A stretch of 64,000 nt of DNA from Macrotrachela quadricornifera (taxonomy: Eukaryota > Rotifera > Eurotatoria > Philodinida > Philodinidae). The number at the start of each line of letters is the position of its first letter. Position 1 is the first letter of the stretch. Made by a program: the position numbers and the translations under genes. The notes beneath the pieces are model-generated. The model made no database searches. It was not told the origin of the DNA and saw only the letters and a program-made list of their open reading frames with translations. Location: contig JAJEKB010021263.1 of assembly GCA_022393335.1 (NCBI GenBank), positions 2,149,257 through 2,213,256 of the forward strand, in the 5' to 3' direction. Positions 32,993 to 44,170 of this stretch are shown piece after piece.

Positions 32993-34055
32993 ATGTCCTC
33001 ATCATCGATCGCTCTCCAGATTCTTACTATCACACAACAATATGCATTATATATTAACTGTATTATATTCATTACTGGTGTTATTGGTAATACTCTGAAC
33101 ATCCTTGTATTTACAAATCTAAAAATTTTTCGATCTAATTGCTGTGCTTTTTATTTAATCGCAGAATCTATTGGTAATCTAGCGGTAATACTTATAGTTT
33201 TTGTGCCTCAAATAGTACAAATTGTATATGGAACTGATCCAGCAAATATATCTCCTTTTTTTTGTAAATTCAGAACTGCAATAGGTCAATCGTGTAGACT
33301 TATCATTAATTCTATGATATGTTTCGAAGCATTAGATCAATATCTCTCAACACATCATCAATTTTTTGTAAGACAAATGAGTACAATAAAACTTGCACGA
33401 TATTTAGTTTTTGCAGCAAGTATTCTGTGGTTTCTACAAAGTATACCAGGTTTCATCTTTTTTGATATTGTTCCTTCACTTGGTTGTATTATAACCAACC
33501 AACATTTCAAGAATTATCAAACTATTGTTTTCCATATTTTGTTAAATGGATTTATTCCAATTTTATTTTCATCTTTACTCAGTATTTTGGCTTATCAGAA
33601 TGTTCGTCGTATAGTTCGACGACAAGTTCCTATTGAACGAAGAAGATTGGATCGTCAATTGACAGCAATGATTTTTGTTCGCGTAATTTTCTTTATTACT
33701 TTGTCATCACCATTTATCATATATCGGGTATACTCAACTAATGTTATTATACTTCCAACAGATATTCTTCCCTATGCTATTAATCAATTAGTTTCAGCAT
33801 TATTACAGTCAACAATTCTTTGGATTTATGCGGTAAGATTGTGACTGAAAGCTTTTAGAATAGTTGTTTTTTTTGTAGTTAAATTTTTATATATTTTTGG
33901 CAACTTCATCACGATATCGTCGTCAAATGAAATATTTTTTAGTGAAAAAATGTTGGCAATCAATGAAACGATGGTGTAGTTCAAGTCGCAATGCAGTTCA
34001 ACCTGTGGAAGAAGTATTATTCACATCTGGTATGGAACTCGAATTATTAACATGA
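32993..34055 (+). CDS. rhodopsin-like GPCR with D-Q-Y in place of D-R-Y
   Basis: Two exons: 32993-33832 and 33879-34055, with a 46-bp GT-AG intron; 338 residues. Seven hydrophobic helices: TM1 with GNTLNILVF near 32-40, Cys91 at the top of TM3, D115-Q116-Y117 at the end of TM3 where class A receptors have D/E-R-Y, and TM7 crossing the splice site (WIYA then LNFYIFLATSSRYRRQ). The tail carries Cys residues suitable for palmitoylation and an acidic end. It belongs to the class A receptors; the closest named relatives by look would be peptide receptors, but no ligand can be named. Loss of the DRY arginine may alter G-protein coupling. Confidence 0.85.
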
Positions 34056-34503
34056 ATATCAAATATGAGGCAGAAGTCATTTAAAACTTTTTATCTTATT
34101 CTCGCTTTTTGTTTTATTTTATATTTTATGTCGAGCTATTTGAGATGTAAATATTTTTAATTGCCAATTTATGAGAGCATTATTTAATTGATTCCTATGT
34201 ATATTTATTCCGACTCAAACGATAATGAAAAAAAAAGAACAAGAATATTAAAACAAACAAAAAGAAAAGCATGAATATAGAATATATCAGTATAACATAC
34301 TTCAGAGAAAATGTATAAGAACACGTACGCCTCCTCTCTGTAACATATCTTTTACCGATCAAAAAATGTGGCTTCCCTTACATTAGAAAGGTGGGAGAGA
34401 AAAGAAATCATAAAGAAATGAAAACAAACAAGATGATAGCAGTTGATAACATTAACAATAGTAAAGACCGAAGGAAAGGAAAAAAATAAACAATCATTGA
34501 CAA
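34056..34503. other. intergenic 3' of the GPCR
   Basis: AT-rich spacer, nothing recognised. Confidence 0.4.
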
Positions 34504-35035
34504 TTATAGATTAACCAAATTCACGACCATTAAGAATTGAGGGCTGTGAAGGCCGCTCCAATAGAAGAAATGAGAGAAGGTAACAGGATTGGAAACACGT
34601 TCAAGTGTATCAAGACGTTGCGATACTGTGGAAAGTATCTGAACAATTTAATGTAGTTGAAGCGAGTTGAATATTCTTGGTGTGTCGAAGATCAGTGTTC
34701 GATAGATAACTGAAAATGTGTGGAGGCGCCAATATAAACAAAAAGTAGCTATAATTAAGGAGACGATGAAAGCTCCAATAGAGGCAGTCATACTGAAAAA
34801 AAAATACGGATCCAATTAGTATCAATCCGATGTTCATCGTGAGACAGAAGAGTTAATGAACAAATAAACACGATTGATAAAATTTGCACAGTGTAATAGG
34901 AAAACAGCAAGATATTGAGTTGATTGAAGTTTAAAACGGTAGGACTAGTAGTGTGGATGGTTTTTGAATAAAAAACGTGATAATGGAACAACTTACAGTA
35001 TACGAAAAGAAAAACAAACGAGTGTGCTTAACCAT
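34504..35035 (-). other. possible small membrane-protein gene or its remnant
   Basis: On the minus strand, ATG 35035 leads through 13 codons to a good donor (GTAAGT at 34996-34991), and a strong acceptor (T9CAG) precedes 34792. One frame after the acceptor starts with ATG 34791 and a transmembrane-like segment (MTASIGAFIVSLIIATFCLYW), is interrupted by one TAA, and continues plausibly (VSQRLDTLERVSN) to a stop at 34506-34504. The spliced phase does not lead into that frame, so the model is unresolved. Could be a broken gene or chance. Confidence 0.25.
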
Positions 35036-35103
35036 AGCATGTCCCATCAATGTTTTGTTTTCTATTGTACGAATAAAACATAGCACTGTTCGGAATAATT
35101 TAG

Positions 35104-35856
35104 TAATGGGTGAGTCAGAGTAAATGGCTTCTCAGTATTTTCCATATATTTCACCCATATTCCAGTGTTTAAGAAAAAAGTTTTTTAGCAAAAGATTCCT
35201 CGTTAAATTCTCTACAAAATCTATATATGCTTATTATCTTAAATAATCGCCATCACTTTGTAATATACAATACAATCAATTGGTCCAAGAAGCACAACCT
35301 TCAAGACAATATTATTCTTCGATCATTGTTGCTTTGGATGTCACCCTATTCAAAATAAAACAAAATATATCAGAAGATGCAGTGCGAAGAGTTCTACAGT
35401 CTACAAAGGATAGTTTATTTTATTTCTGTACTTTTTATGTTCAAAACAACTCCAAATTCTGTGCGACCGGTTTTCACAATGGCAAAAATCGATCGCACAG
35501 AGTTTTGCTTTTTTTTAAATAGAAATTATACAATTAAAATAAACTTTTGTTCATAGATTGTAGAAGCTATTCGCGCTGCTTCTTGTGGTATATTTTGTTT
35601 TACTTTGAATAGAGTGACATCCAAAGCAACAATGATCGAAGAATAATATTGTTTTGAAAGTTGTGGTTCTTGGACCAATCGATTGTATCCTATATCACAA
35701 AGTGATGGAGTTTATTTAAGATAATAAGAATATATATGTTTTGTAGAGAATTTAATGAGGAATCTTTTGCTGAAAACGTTTTTTCTTAAACACCGGACTG
35801 TGGGTGAAATATATGGAAAATACTGAGAGGACCATTTATTCTAACTCACCCGTTAT
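35104..35856. mobile_element. about 750-bp foldback element
   Basis: The left arm (about 35104-35400) and right arm (about 35565-35856) are inverted copies: ends TAATGGGTGAGTCAGAGTAAATGG and, in reverse, ATAACGGGTGAGTTAGAATAAATGG; inner parts share TTGGTCCAAGAAGCACAACYTTC and CATTGTTGCTTTGGATGTCA. The centre is about 170 bp. Open frames across the arms are shadows of the palindrome. No transposase. Confidence 0.75.
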
Positions 35857-35879
35857 ATATCGAGATCCAACAATGAATA

Positions 35880-36660
35880 ATGCAAAAAAATTATTTAAAA
35901 AATTCGGCATGAAACCAGCAAGATCATATTCTAAATAGAAACATTTAATCAATATTGATTTCAATGGACATATATAATTAATAAAAAAAAAATAATACAA
36001 ATAATATCACTTGGTCTACTAGTAAGGCAACAGTTCGATTAAAGCACAAACAATTCATCAAGAAAAATTTTATTCTCATGTAATGCTGTTTGGTGGTATA
36101 TCATCACGTAGTTTAGTTTCAAACAAGTCGCCGATTTTCGTTGATGAATGGCTGAATTCTAAATATAAAAATGTTAACAAGAAGCAACTAACTATAGATC
36201 AATTCTTATATATTAAACTAGTTGGACAAAAATGAAAACCACATATCGAAATGTTGAATAAGAATGTCAACATTATTTGGTAAGACGACATCGATCTAAA
36301 ACATCGTTCACATTATGCATTAGAAAAATTTAATGAATTGTCCCATGAACGTGTTGAACCTAAAGAATAAGCTAGCAAAATGTCTGATATTTGGTCTATC
36401 GAAAATATCTGAGCTTATGTTAAGAAGAAATTAGAAGTAGAGGAGTCTGAAAATATATTATTATTGAAACAAAGAATTGTACCAATCAGGGATATAATCA
36501 CTCCGGCAATGTGCTCCAAATGGATTAATTCAATATGCAAACGACTACAGCAAAATATAAAAGTATCGATTATTGTATTATTGATGATTGTATTTATGAC
36601 AAAAGTTACTTATTCTAGATGTTTTCTATCAATAAAAAATTTGCCGCGTCATACAAAGTA
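35880..36660 (+). pseudogene. IS630/Tc1-type transposase fossil
   Basis: Coding remnants in order: SKATVRLKHKQFIKK, HVMLFGGISSRSLV, PIFVDEWL, then the second catalytic block W-stop-DDIDLKHRSHYALEKFNEL, then MSDIWSIENI, equivalent to SPDLNPIENIW, and a C-terminal MCSKWINSICKRLQ block equivalent to the W...SIPKRLQ end. At least four in-frame stops and a frameshift near 36078 make it dead. It lies directly beside the foldback at 35104-35856. Sequence unlike the Tc1 fossil at 29.9-31.6 kb, so a different family. Confidence 0.75.
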
Positions 36661-36787
36661 GAAATTCTCTAGTATTCGAGTGTGTAAATCTTTTTTTATA
36701 AGTAGAGACTAGAAATGTGAAATTTTTAGGATAATATTTCTCTAGTTGCAAGCTATTATATGCCCAAGTTCGAGCACTTCTGGATTT

Positions 36788-37735
36788 AATAAGCGATGCA
36801 AAAGTCTTTGGAAAAATGTCAAACTATCTTAGATCATCTTGCCGATTTCTAAACGAATCAAATTTTTTTTTGTTGGGAAGAGCAATGTCTAAAATGCAAA
36901 TTTTGTACCAGACACATTTTCTCAGAACGAATCTGAGAAGGAGAAGACGTCAAAAATCAAACAACTCTAAAAAAAAGTCCTTGCAACTTTTGTTCAACTT
37001 GAAAATTCTGTATTTCTCACTTATTTCGAGCTGTATATATCAAACTTGAACAAAAAGTACACCAAAATGTAGCCCATCAAAAACTCTAACGATATGAATT
37101 TTGTTAATTTTTTTAGATCCATTCTTGATTCTTCTATCAAAAAAGTTTTAAACATGAAGTTTTGTAAAATGGAGTTTTTTGCAAGAATTATCGCTTTGCA
37201 AGAAAATCAGCAATCATCTTCAGAAATTATGCGAGAACTCAATTCTTTTTGCGTTATTTGTTCAAAATACGTCCGACAGTGGAAGTTTTGCAGAAAAAAC
37301 ATAATTCAAAAAAATATTTTTTCTCGTTGTAAAACGGTCGGATAGTAAGAACGGCCAAGTTCTTTAGTCGCCTCTAGAAAATGCTATACTTTGGTATAAA
37401 AACTAAGAGTAAATTTAACTTCGAATATACCATTTGAAAGAGCACTCTTTATGCTACAAAAATCAACATTTAACATGTTTTCTCATTTCTCTTCTGATGC
37501 AAAAAAAACTAATAGAAAATACATAATGATGTTGGTCGATGGTAAAGTTGTAAGGACTTCTTTTAGAGGTGTTTGGTTTTTGACTTTTTCTCCTTCTCAA
37601 ATTCGTTCTGAAAAAATATGCCTGATACAAAATTTGTAGTTCAGACTTTGTTCTTTCCAACAAAAAAAAATTTAATTGGTTTAGAAGTCGGGAAGATAGT
37701 TTGACATTTTTCCAAAGACTTTTGCATCGCTTATT
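36788..37735. mobile_element. 948-bp inverted-repeat element with transposase N-terminal remnant
   Basis: Arms of about 200 bp: 36788-36985 matches the reverse of about 37540-37735 (shared AATAAGCGATGCAAAAGTC, TTTTGTTGG, CAGAACGAATYTGAGAAGG). Between the arms the plus strand at 37094-37345 encodes a helix-turn-helix like the start of IS630/Tc1 transposases (ARIIALQENQQSSSEIMREL), followed, in another frame, by a possible RPSS linker. The catalytic part is absent. It looks like an internally deleted DNA transposon. Open frames in the arms are shadows. Confidence 0.65.
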
Positions 37736-38689
37736 ATAATAAAGAGAGAAAATAAAATTTTTATATGAAGCACCAACATTTTTGGGTCACCCTTTTGGTC
37801 CTGTTCAAACTATCGGCAAACGATATATATAAAAGAAATATGATGTTTAACGCTTTGAGAACGGAATTTTTTTTAACCACAAAAACATTTTTTCAACCGT
37901 TTTATTCTATGTTAACTCAGAACGGCTACATAAAATCTTATGATAATCAAAAATACATTTTCTTTTATATCTTAAACATAATAGTAATTTGGAAATAAAG
38001 CACTCGATGTTGAATCGAAAATAAGTTTCCTTGGTGCTACAATACGCACTTCCTCTTCTTTTTTCTGTCACAGACAAATGCATTTTATTGTCAAAACTAA
38101 GGACAGTTTTTGGTGAAGCCAGCTGAGACGTATTTTTAGAAGATCTTCTACGACATATTCGTTCATTGCCCGAGCAGAGAGATTCCGCTATTGAAACCAA
38201 AACGATATGCTTTACAAATTCAAGAATAACGTAAATTATTTCATGAGAACGGGAGTATATATACCCAATAGAGAAATTATGACGTCACTGTATCTTAACA
38301 GCAAGAGCAGGATATTTGAAAAGAATTTGTGAGAAAAAAAAGAAAAGTATGAGATGATACATGCCCTTGTTTATGGCCCTAATGATCTTACATATTTAAT
38401 AGTTTGATGTAAACAAAACACTTCTTTTCTCTACTGAAGAAGGGGTGGGTGAAAAATAACCCATTCATTCTCAAAGGGTTAAGATAAAGTTCATGACTCA
38501 TCATCATTTTCTGAAGCTTCTTTTCAAGCATAATTATACGAGTGTATATCGAATCACATGTTATCTTGAATATTTTGATTCTCTCTAACGCATCACACCT
38601 GACTTCTTATCTAATCTAGCTCAGTTTCTTTTAGTTGCACACGATATTTTCACATCTTTCCTTCTTCTTTCTTCGACAATTTAAGAAAA
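37736..38689. other. intergenic 5' flank of the double-claudin gene
   Basis: No convincing gene. A minus-strand frame at 37907-38200 is open for 97 codons but shows no domain; the last 150 bp before 38690 are CT-rich. Confidence 0.45.
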
Positions 38690-39751
38690 ATGCACTCCGA
38701 AACGCACCAACGTGGCCACCTCTCATGGTTAGCTTTAGCTCTTGCGATCTTGTCGTTCATTTCTGCGATCATTGGTATCGCTACGCATAGTTGGGTGACA
38801 TCTGCACTACCCGATCCATCTGGAAATGTTCAGTATTTGTCATATGGACTATGGAGAAAATGTTTCCACAATGACACACAGAGACTTACATGTGTCAATG
38901 TCGCTTCATATAAACCGTTTCATCTAACTCAAGCATTAACTGTATTGAGTGCACTCATTCTCGGTTTAATTTCAGTTATGTTTGTGTCAGGAAGAACTTT
39001 CGGCAAAGATAGTTCTGCGAGTGTCACCAGTTTACAAAGTTCAAAAACGAAAACGACAATTATCATACTACATTTGTTGGCATGTTTGTGCACAATCTCG
39101 GGAATAATACATTATTTAAATATTTTTCTCGTCAGTAACTCACAAATTGATTATTCCTTTATGTTGATGTTCGGTGCAGCTCTATTCGCGATATTCGCTG
39201 CTATTCTATATGGAGTGATACTCGGATACAGTCCTCAACAAGTAAAGAAAATACAAGGTTTTGATGCCACACTAGGAATGCGGATGTGTAGTGTAATGGC
39301 AATATTCTTTGCTGTCCTCAGTATGATACCGCCAAAGTGGTTGAACAAGTCTGATAAACATCATAATACATTTAGTTTATGGCAACATTGTAAGAATGAA
39401 GTACAATGTTTTGGTTATACAACGAGTAAATTTCCTGTCGTACAAGTATTAGCTGTTGTTGGATTGAGTGTTTTAGTTTTGTCTGTGATCATGTCAATTC
39501 TAACCTCATTTATTCAGAAACAAAGTGTGAATATCAAAGTTGTGATATTATCCTTATTGAGCCTCAGTGCTCTGGTGTTGTATGCAGCATTCTTTTGCGC
39601 TATAAGCTTGTGGTTTTCTATATGGGCTAATATGGACATTGGTTATTCTTTGCATATGATGATTTTTTCGGCAGCACCAATGAGCTTCACTTCTAGTATA
39701 GTACAAGCAGTTGTATTAGGACACTCAATGAGAATCGTAGATAAGTTTTGA
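38690..39751 (+). CDS. double claudin/PMP22-like membrane protein, eight predicted helices
   Basis: Intact single-exon gene, 353 residues. It consists of two claudin-like four-helix units in tandem. Unit 1: TM about 11-33, first extracellular loop with the claudin signature W35 ... G53-L54-W55-x2-C58-x9-C68, then TMs about 78-100, 122-146 and 155-180. Unit 2: TM about 194-214, loop with W217 ... S229-L230-W231-x2-C234-x5-C240, then TMs about 248-273, 281-306 and 318-345. Claudins are normally single units of about 200-230 residues that form tight or septate junction contacts; a fused tandem is unusual. Unit 2 has diverged (G to S in GLW, shorter Cys spacing). Role at cell junctions or as a membrane scaffold is inferred. 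A gene-prediction fusion is excluded because one frame runs through. Confidence 0.7.
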   Translation: MHSETHQRGHLSWLALALAILSFISAIIGIATHSWVTSALPDPSGNVQYLSYGLWRKCFHNDTQRLTCVNVASYKPFHLTQALTVLSALILGLISVMFVSGRTFGKDSSASVTSLQSSKTKTTIIILHLLACLCTISGIIHYLNIFLVSNSQIDYSFMLMFGAALFAIFAAILYGVILGYSPQQVKKIQGFDATLGMRMCSVMAIFFAVLSMIPPKWLNKSDKHHNTFSLWQHCKNEVQCFGYTTSKFPVVQVLAVVGLSVLVLSVIMSILTSFIQKQSVNIKVVILSLLSLSALVLYAAFFCAISLWFSIWANMDIGYSLHMMIFSAAPMSFTSSIVQAVVLGHSMRIVDKF

Positions 39752-40404
39752 GTAATTTCTTGTGTATCCATATTTTATTGATTGATGATGATTTTGTTTT
39801 TCTTGTCCTTCTGCCCTACTTATTGTGATTATGATGATTATTTATATAAAATGTATAAATTAAAATAAAATGATTGAAATTTGCAGAAGAGAGCGCTTGC
39901 TGAAGATTGATATACATTTTCTCACAATATATGAAAGAAATAAGGAAGTGACTAATGAGAGAATATTCTCTACTATCAAATCGCTTTTCGCTTGGTTCTA
40001 TTGCCATTTAGTTGGTTTTGGTCAAATAGCGAAAAGGTCTATTTGGGTTTGGTTTTCCAGTCTTCTATTATTGACTTGTAGATATTTAACTGGATTTTTG
40101 GCTGATAGACATGAGATTTCATGAGAACCGAAATGATTGAATTTCGAGCTGGAATTTTGTCCATAGATAGCACTTGTAATTACTAGAAAGACCCGTAAAT
40201 TCTAGCCAGAAAGAATGCATCTTTATCGAAATATTTACAATTTTTCAGGGGGAATTTTTATCGTGCTTCAGAGGTTCGGTACAAAACTTTTTAATGAGAG
40301 ACAATAGATTAAGTCATAATAAAAAACAAATTTGCTGTCGTCAGTTGCTTAGACACGTCACTTATTGTGATGAGTATTAAGCCAATTGGGATTTAGAGGG
40401 ATAT
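39752..40404. other. intergenic, nothing recognised
   Basis: Opposed open frames at 39816-40124 look like chance. Confidence 0.4.
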
Positions 40405-40625
40405 TACTAAAATACGCTCTTATCCACTCTGATCACAATAGATCCCTTTGTATTGTGGATCAGATTGGATCCATAAAAATGGTGTTTGATTCTCTTGTCA
40501 AAGATATTGTATTCGTAATGGCTCAGAATGGGCTTCTATGAGTGCAGAATTTTAAGCTCTATCGGTTGATACTATCTTCGACTGAAACGACGGTCGGAAT
40601 GAGTGAGAGCGTATTTTACTAACAT
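40405..40625. mobile_element. MITE-like element, about 220 bp
   Basis: The left end CTAAAATACGCTCTTATCCACTCTGA and the right end, in reverse, AGTAAAATACGCTCTCACTCATTCCGA are inverted repeats of about 25 bp. No coding capacity. Confidence 0.6.
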
Positions 40626-40867
40626 CCATTAATTTCCAATTTGAAATACCAAACTTAGCATCATTGTTTTTAATCCATTCATTCAACATATGAATGATAA
40701 GACCATGACGATCAATTGTGTTCAAATTATCTAAATTAATATATTTTATTCTAAATAATTATTTATTTCCCAATCAATCGGAAATATGATTAAACTAGTT
40801 ACTAACAATTCTCTTTTTTCTCATAATGTCGGCGAATGATATGATCAAAAATGTCTGACAACGAAAA

Positions 40868-41263
40868 GTCCCCAGGTGTGTTCCGGGGATTTCAGTCAAA
40901 ATGATGTGGGATTGTTAAGTCAAGTATGCCTATTTCTGGTGTGAAACAATTAGCGGCTACGACTGCGTCAGTAAAAAGTTATAGCCAAAACACTTCTCGA
41001 ACAATTGACATATATGCAGTGGCAGGGGGAGGGGTCCGGAATAGTGTTTGTCTACGTAATATTTGCAAATATCACGTGGACACACACTATTCCGGATCCG
41101 TCCCCTCGCCACTGCATATATGTCAATTGTCCGAGAACTGTTTTGGCTATAACTTTTTACTGACGCAGTCATAGCCGCTAATTGTTTCACACCTGATATA
41201 GGTAGGCTTGACTTAACAATCTCACATCATTTTGATTAAAATCTCTGAGACACACCTGGGGAC
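40868..41263. mobile_element. 396-bp hairpin element, arms nearly to the centre
   Basis: Ends GTCCCCAGGTGTG...CACACCTGGGGAC. Both halves are inverted copies right up to a centre near 41068, so either strand gives nearly the same open frame (plus 40926-41174, minus 41190-40957, both starting near VKQLAA-TASVKSYSQN). Those frames are a by-product of the palindrome. As RNA or single strand it would fold into one long hairpin. No clear target duplication. Confidence 0.85.
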
Positions 41264-44170
41264 CTTCCCTTATAAAACTCGCTTAGCCCTCGATTGAATT
41301 CTGTTTATTATTATCTCTTACTATAGTAGTCACTGGATTCTGCTCTGATAACTATGCTTGATACATATGCAAATATTCACGAATTGCTAGTGACGGTTGT
41401 TCTATAAGATCCAACCTTTAAACTTTCTGTTAAGACTTTCGTATACCAACATGAAGCATAGATCAAAGTAACACCTCATTTTCTTGCTCAAAAAATCGTT
41501 TACAGGTAATGCAAAAAACCAAAGTAAATTTTAGAAAATAGCGGCTAGTCGTTCATTGGTGCCTTTACAGGGTGCCGCTCACTGATGGCAGCTTCTACGC
41601 TGAAGTCTATTTTCACATGAGTTCATTGTCTTGCGTTCAAAACCACACTCACTAACGTTTCACTAACTCAAAAGAATTACAAGATCTACAACGAAAGGAC
41701 TCTATACAGGAAACTTAAAGAAAAACAAGTAAAGGCACATAGATCTATAAATGAATACATCATCTGTAAATTTATGAAACGTTGCTGCGAAATCTTAATT
41801 CTTTTTTTATAAATCACGAATATTGAGATGCATGAGTTCTTCAAAATCTGATTGGATGAAAGCTAGATTTCGGAAACCATTTTCATTGGCTGAAATTTCA
41901 AATAGATAGAGTCTGATTGGTCAAAAGTTCGATGTGAAAAGTTTGTTACTGGCTGAGTTCATAGACTCAATAATGTAATTGAACAAAAGCTGTATAGTGA
42001 AAATAACTGAGCAATGTTCTTTAAAGTCGATGTTCTTTTGACTCTGTGACAAGCAATCAAACGCATTTTTGTGTATGACCTTCCCTTCAGTCGAGGAAAT
42101 AAACATTATAATTTAACTAAAGAACGAGGATTTGTACACGATGTTTTGATTTCAATTATTGATTCAGACTTTTATTCATGTAAAATATCAATGCATCGTA
42201 TTATATACAGGATGATCCATAAATATCTTTACGATAAACAATTTGAGTACCTTCATTATAACTCAAGCAAATGAGCTGCTTTTTTAACTAACGATAGAGG
42301 CATAATCAAGTTTCATATTGGTAAAGACATGTCTAAAGCGAGATATTTTTTTTAAAAATCGCCCTCGATTTCAACAAAAAAAATAATATATTGAACAAAA
42401 AATCTTTCTAGGCATATCTTTATGCATATAAATCTTGAATATGTTTTTATCACCAATTAAAAAAATAACTCATTCACTTGATCCGCAGTGGAAATATTTA
42501 ATATATTTTTCGAAAAAATGACTTTTGCGCCATTCTATATACGATTTTGTTCAAACTTCTGAAAAAGTAAATTTTTTTTGTTGAGTTCAATAGTCATATT
42601 TAATAAATATGAATCTTGAACATGCCTCTATCCCTCATTAAAAATGAGATCATTTGCTTGATTCATAACAGAAATCTTCATGTTTTTTATTGTCAATGTA
42701 TTTATGGCTCACTTCGTGCTATTCCATAATTGTGTTAATTCCTCATCAACTAATATTAAAAAATGTCATATTTTAGATTAGACATAAAAAAGGATTATAA
42801 AGTGCACTGATCATCATAAGCCAACGTCAAATAAATTTTCATTTCATTAGTATATGACGCGACAGTTAGACGATACGTCGATTAGTATTTATACTGCTGA
42901 AGTTTTCTAATTCACATACATTTTATAAATTCTTTAGCACAGTTCATATGCCGTGCTTTTGCATCGAAGATATTAGATCATCGAGATAGTTATTGATATA
43001 GTAAACATATTCTCAGCTCTTTTATCTTTACACATACTGTCACAAGGCGTTCTACGATATAGTGTACATGGCATCTCATAAGATTGTAATGTTTTAGACA
43101 CATTTTATTTAACAGAATGAATTTTTTAAAGTGAAATATACAAAATGACTTCATCGATATTAACAAAATAACATAGTCGTCATATCTGATTAAGTTAAAT
43201 AATGTATATTGTGGATTTTTATTCGGTATTTATAAGACTTTTTAAGGATTTTCAAGAATTGGCAATATCATAAATTCGCCATTTCTTCCTTGCAGCAAAC
43301 CACTCACGATAACCAGCATCTTAATGTATATGACGGTAATTCTGATAATCCCACAACAATATTCACTAATAACTAGTGAATTCGCACGTTATGCTTCAAC
43401 AAGGTTTTCTCTCCCAATATGTGCCACATATAAACAAAGGACGGAAGTGTATACGGTTGTGAATTCGTTTATTGACGTTCTTCGGGCAAATGCTTTTAAA
43501 AACTACATAAGTGGATAGATTTTCTTATATGGAACATTCTCGTACTGTGTATGATTTTTTTTCTTACTTACTATACGGTTTCAATGCATTCTAGCCATTT
43601 TTTCACCCGTAGATAGCGACATAAGTTTTATGAAGACCATTATTGTTCTAGTTATTCTGATTAATATCAATCTTTGGTCGTGAAGCATCACACACATATG
43701 TATTTAATCCTTTCACTTTCTTATTTGTTAATTTCTAATGAAGCTAAATCACATCTATTGAAAGCTCGAAATCAAATTTTGCTTTTCATTGACAATCTCG
43801 AATGTTATTTGTGGCGCTTCTTTATTTGAAAATGTCAATCCTTCCATTGAATTACTCTAAAATCAGATTATCCTGTCTGCTAATTCCTTTGTTGACGTAC
43901 AAAATATTACCGGCTATAAGGCGAAGAAATACTTCACGACAAAGATGTCAACGTTGACAACTACTTTTAAGTTAAGATGCTTAAAAAAATTACATTTGCC
44001 TAGATTACTTCCAAGCAATAGATTTCAATTTTTCTTTCATTCAGATAGTTTTATCAGTGAATACACGATCGGACAAGACTATATTTTCTTTTATACTGCT
44101 CTCATCTTTTTTTGGTTTGTTCATGATTTAAAAAATTTTTTTTTCTTTCAGAATAGCAATACAAATTCAA
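41264..44170. other. long intergenic region with a degenerate repeat
   Basis: No gene recognised. Around 42240-42690 a unit of about 150-200 bp recurs in degenerate form (AAATCTTGAAYATG...CATTYRCTTGATYC). A CAG acceptor-like site at 44148-44150 (after a CTTTC tract) just before the GPCR start at 44171 could end a 5' leader intron. Confidence 0.45.

Noticed and set aside
36816..37049. Arg-rich 77-codon frame and its minus-strand twin at 37463-37663
   Set aside because: Both lie in the inverted arms of the 948-bp element and mirror each other.
37907..38200. 97-codon minus-strand frame considered as a transposase piece
   Set aside because: No HTH, catalytic or linker motif could be matched.
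40926..41190. Two near-identical open frames on opposite strands
   Set aside because: They are the two halves of the hairpin element at 40868-41263; the similarity is forced by the palindrome.
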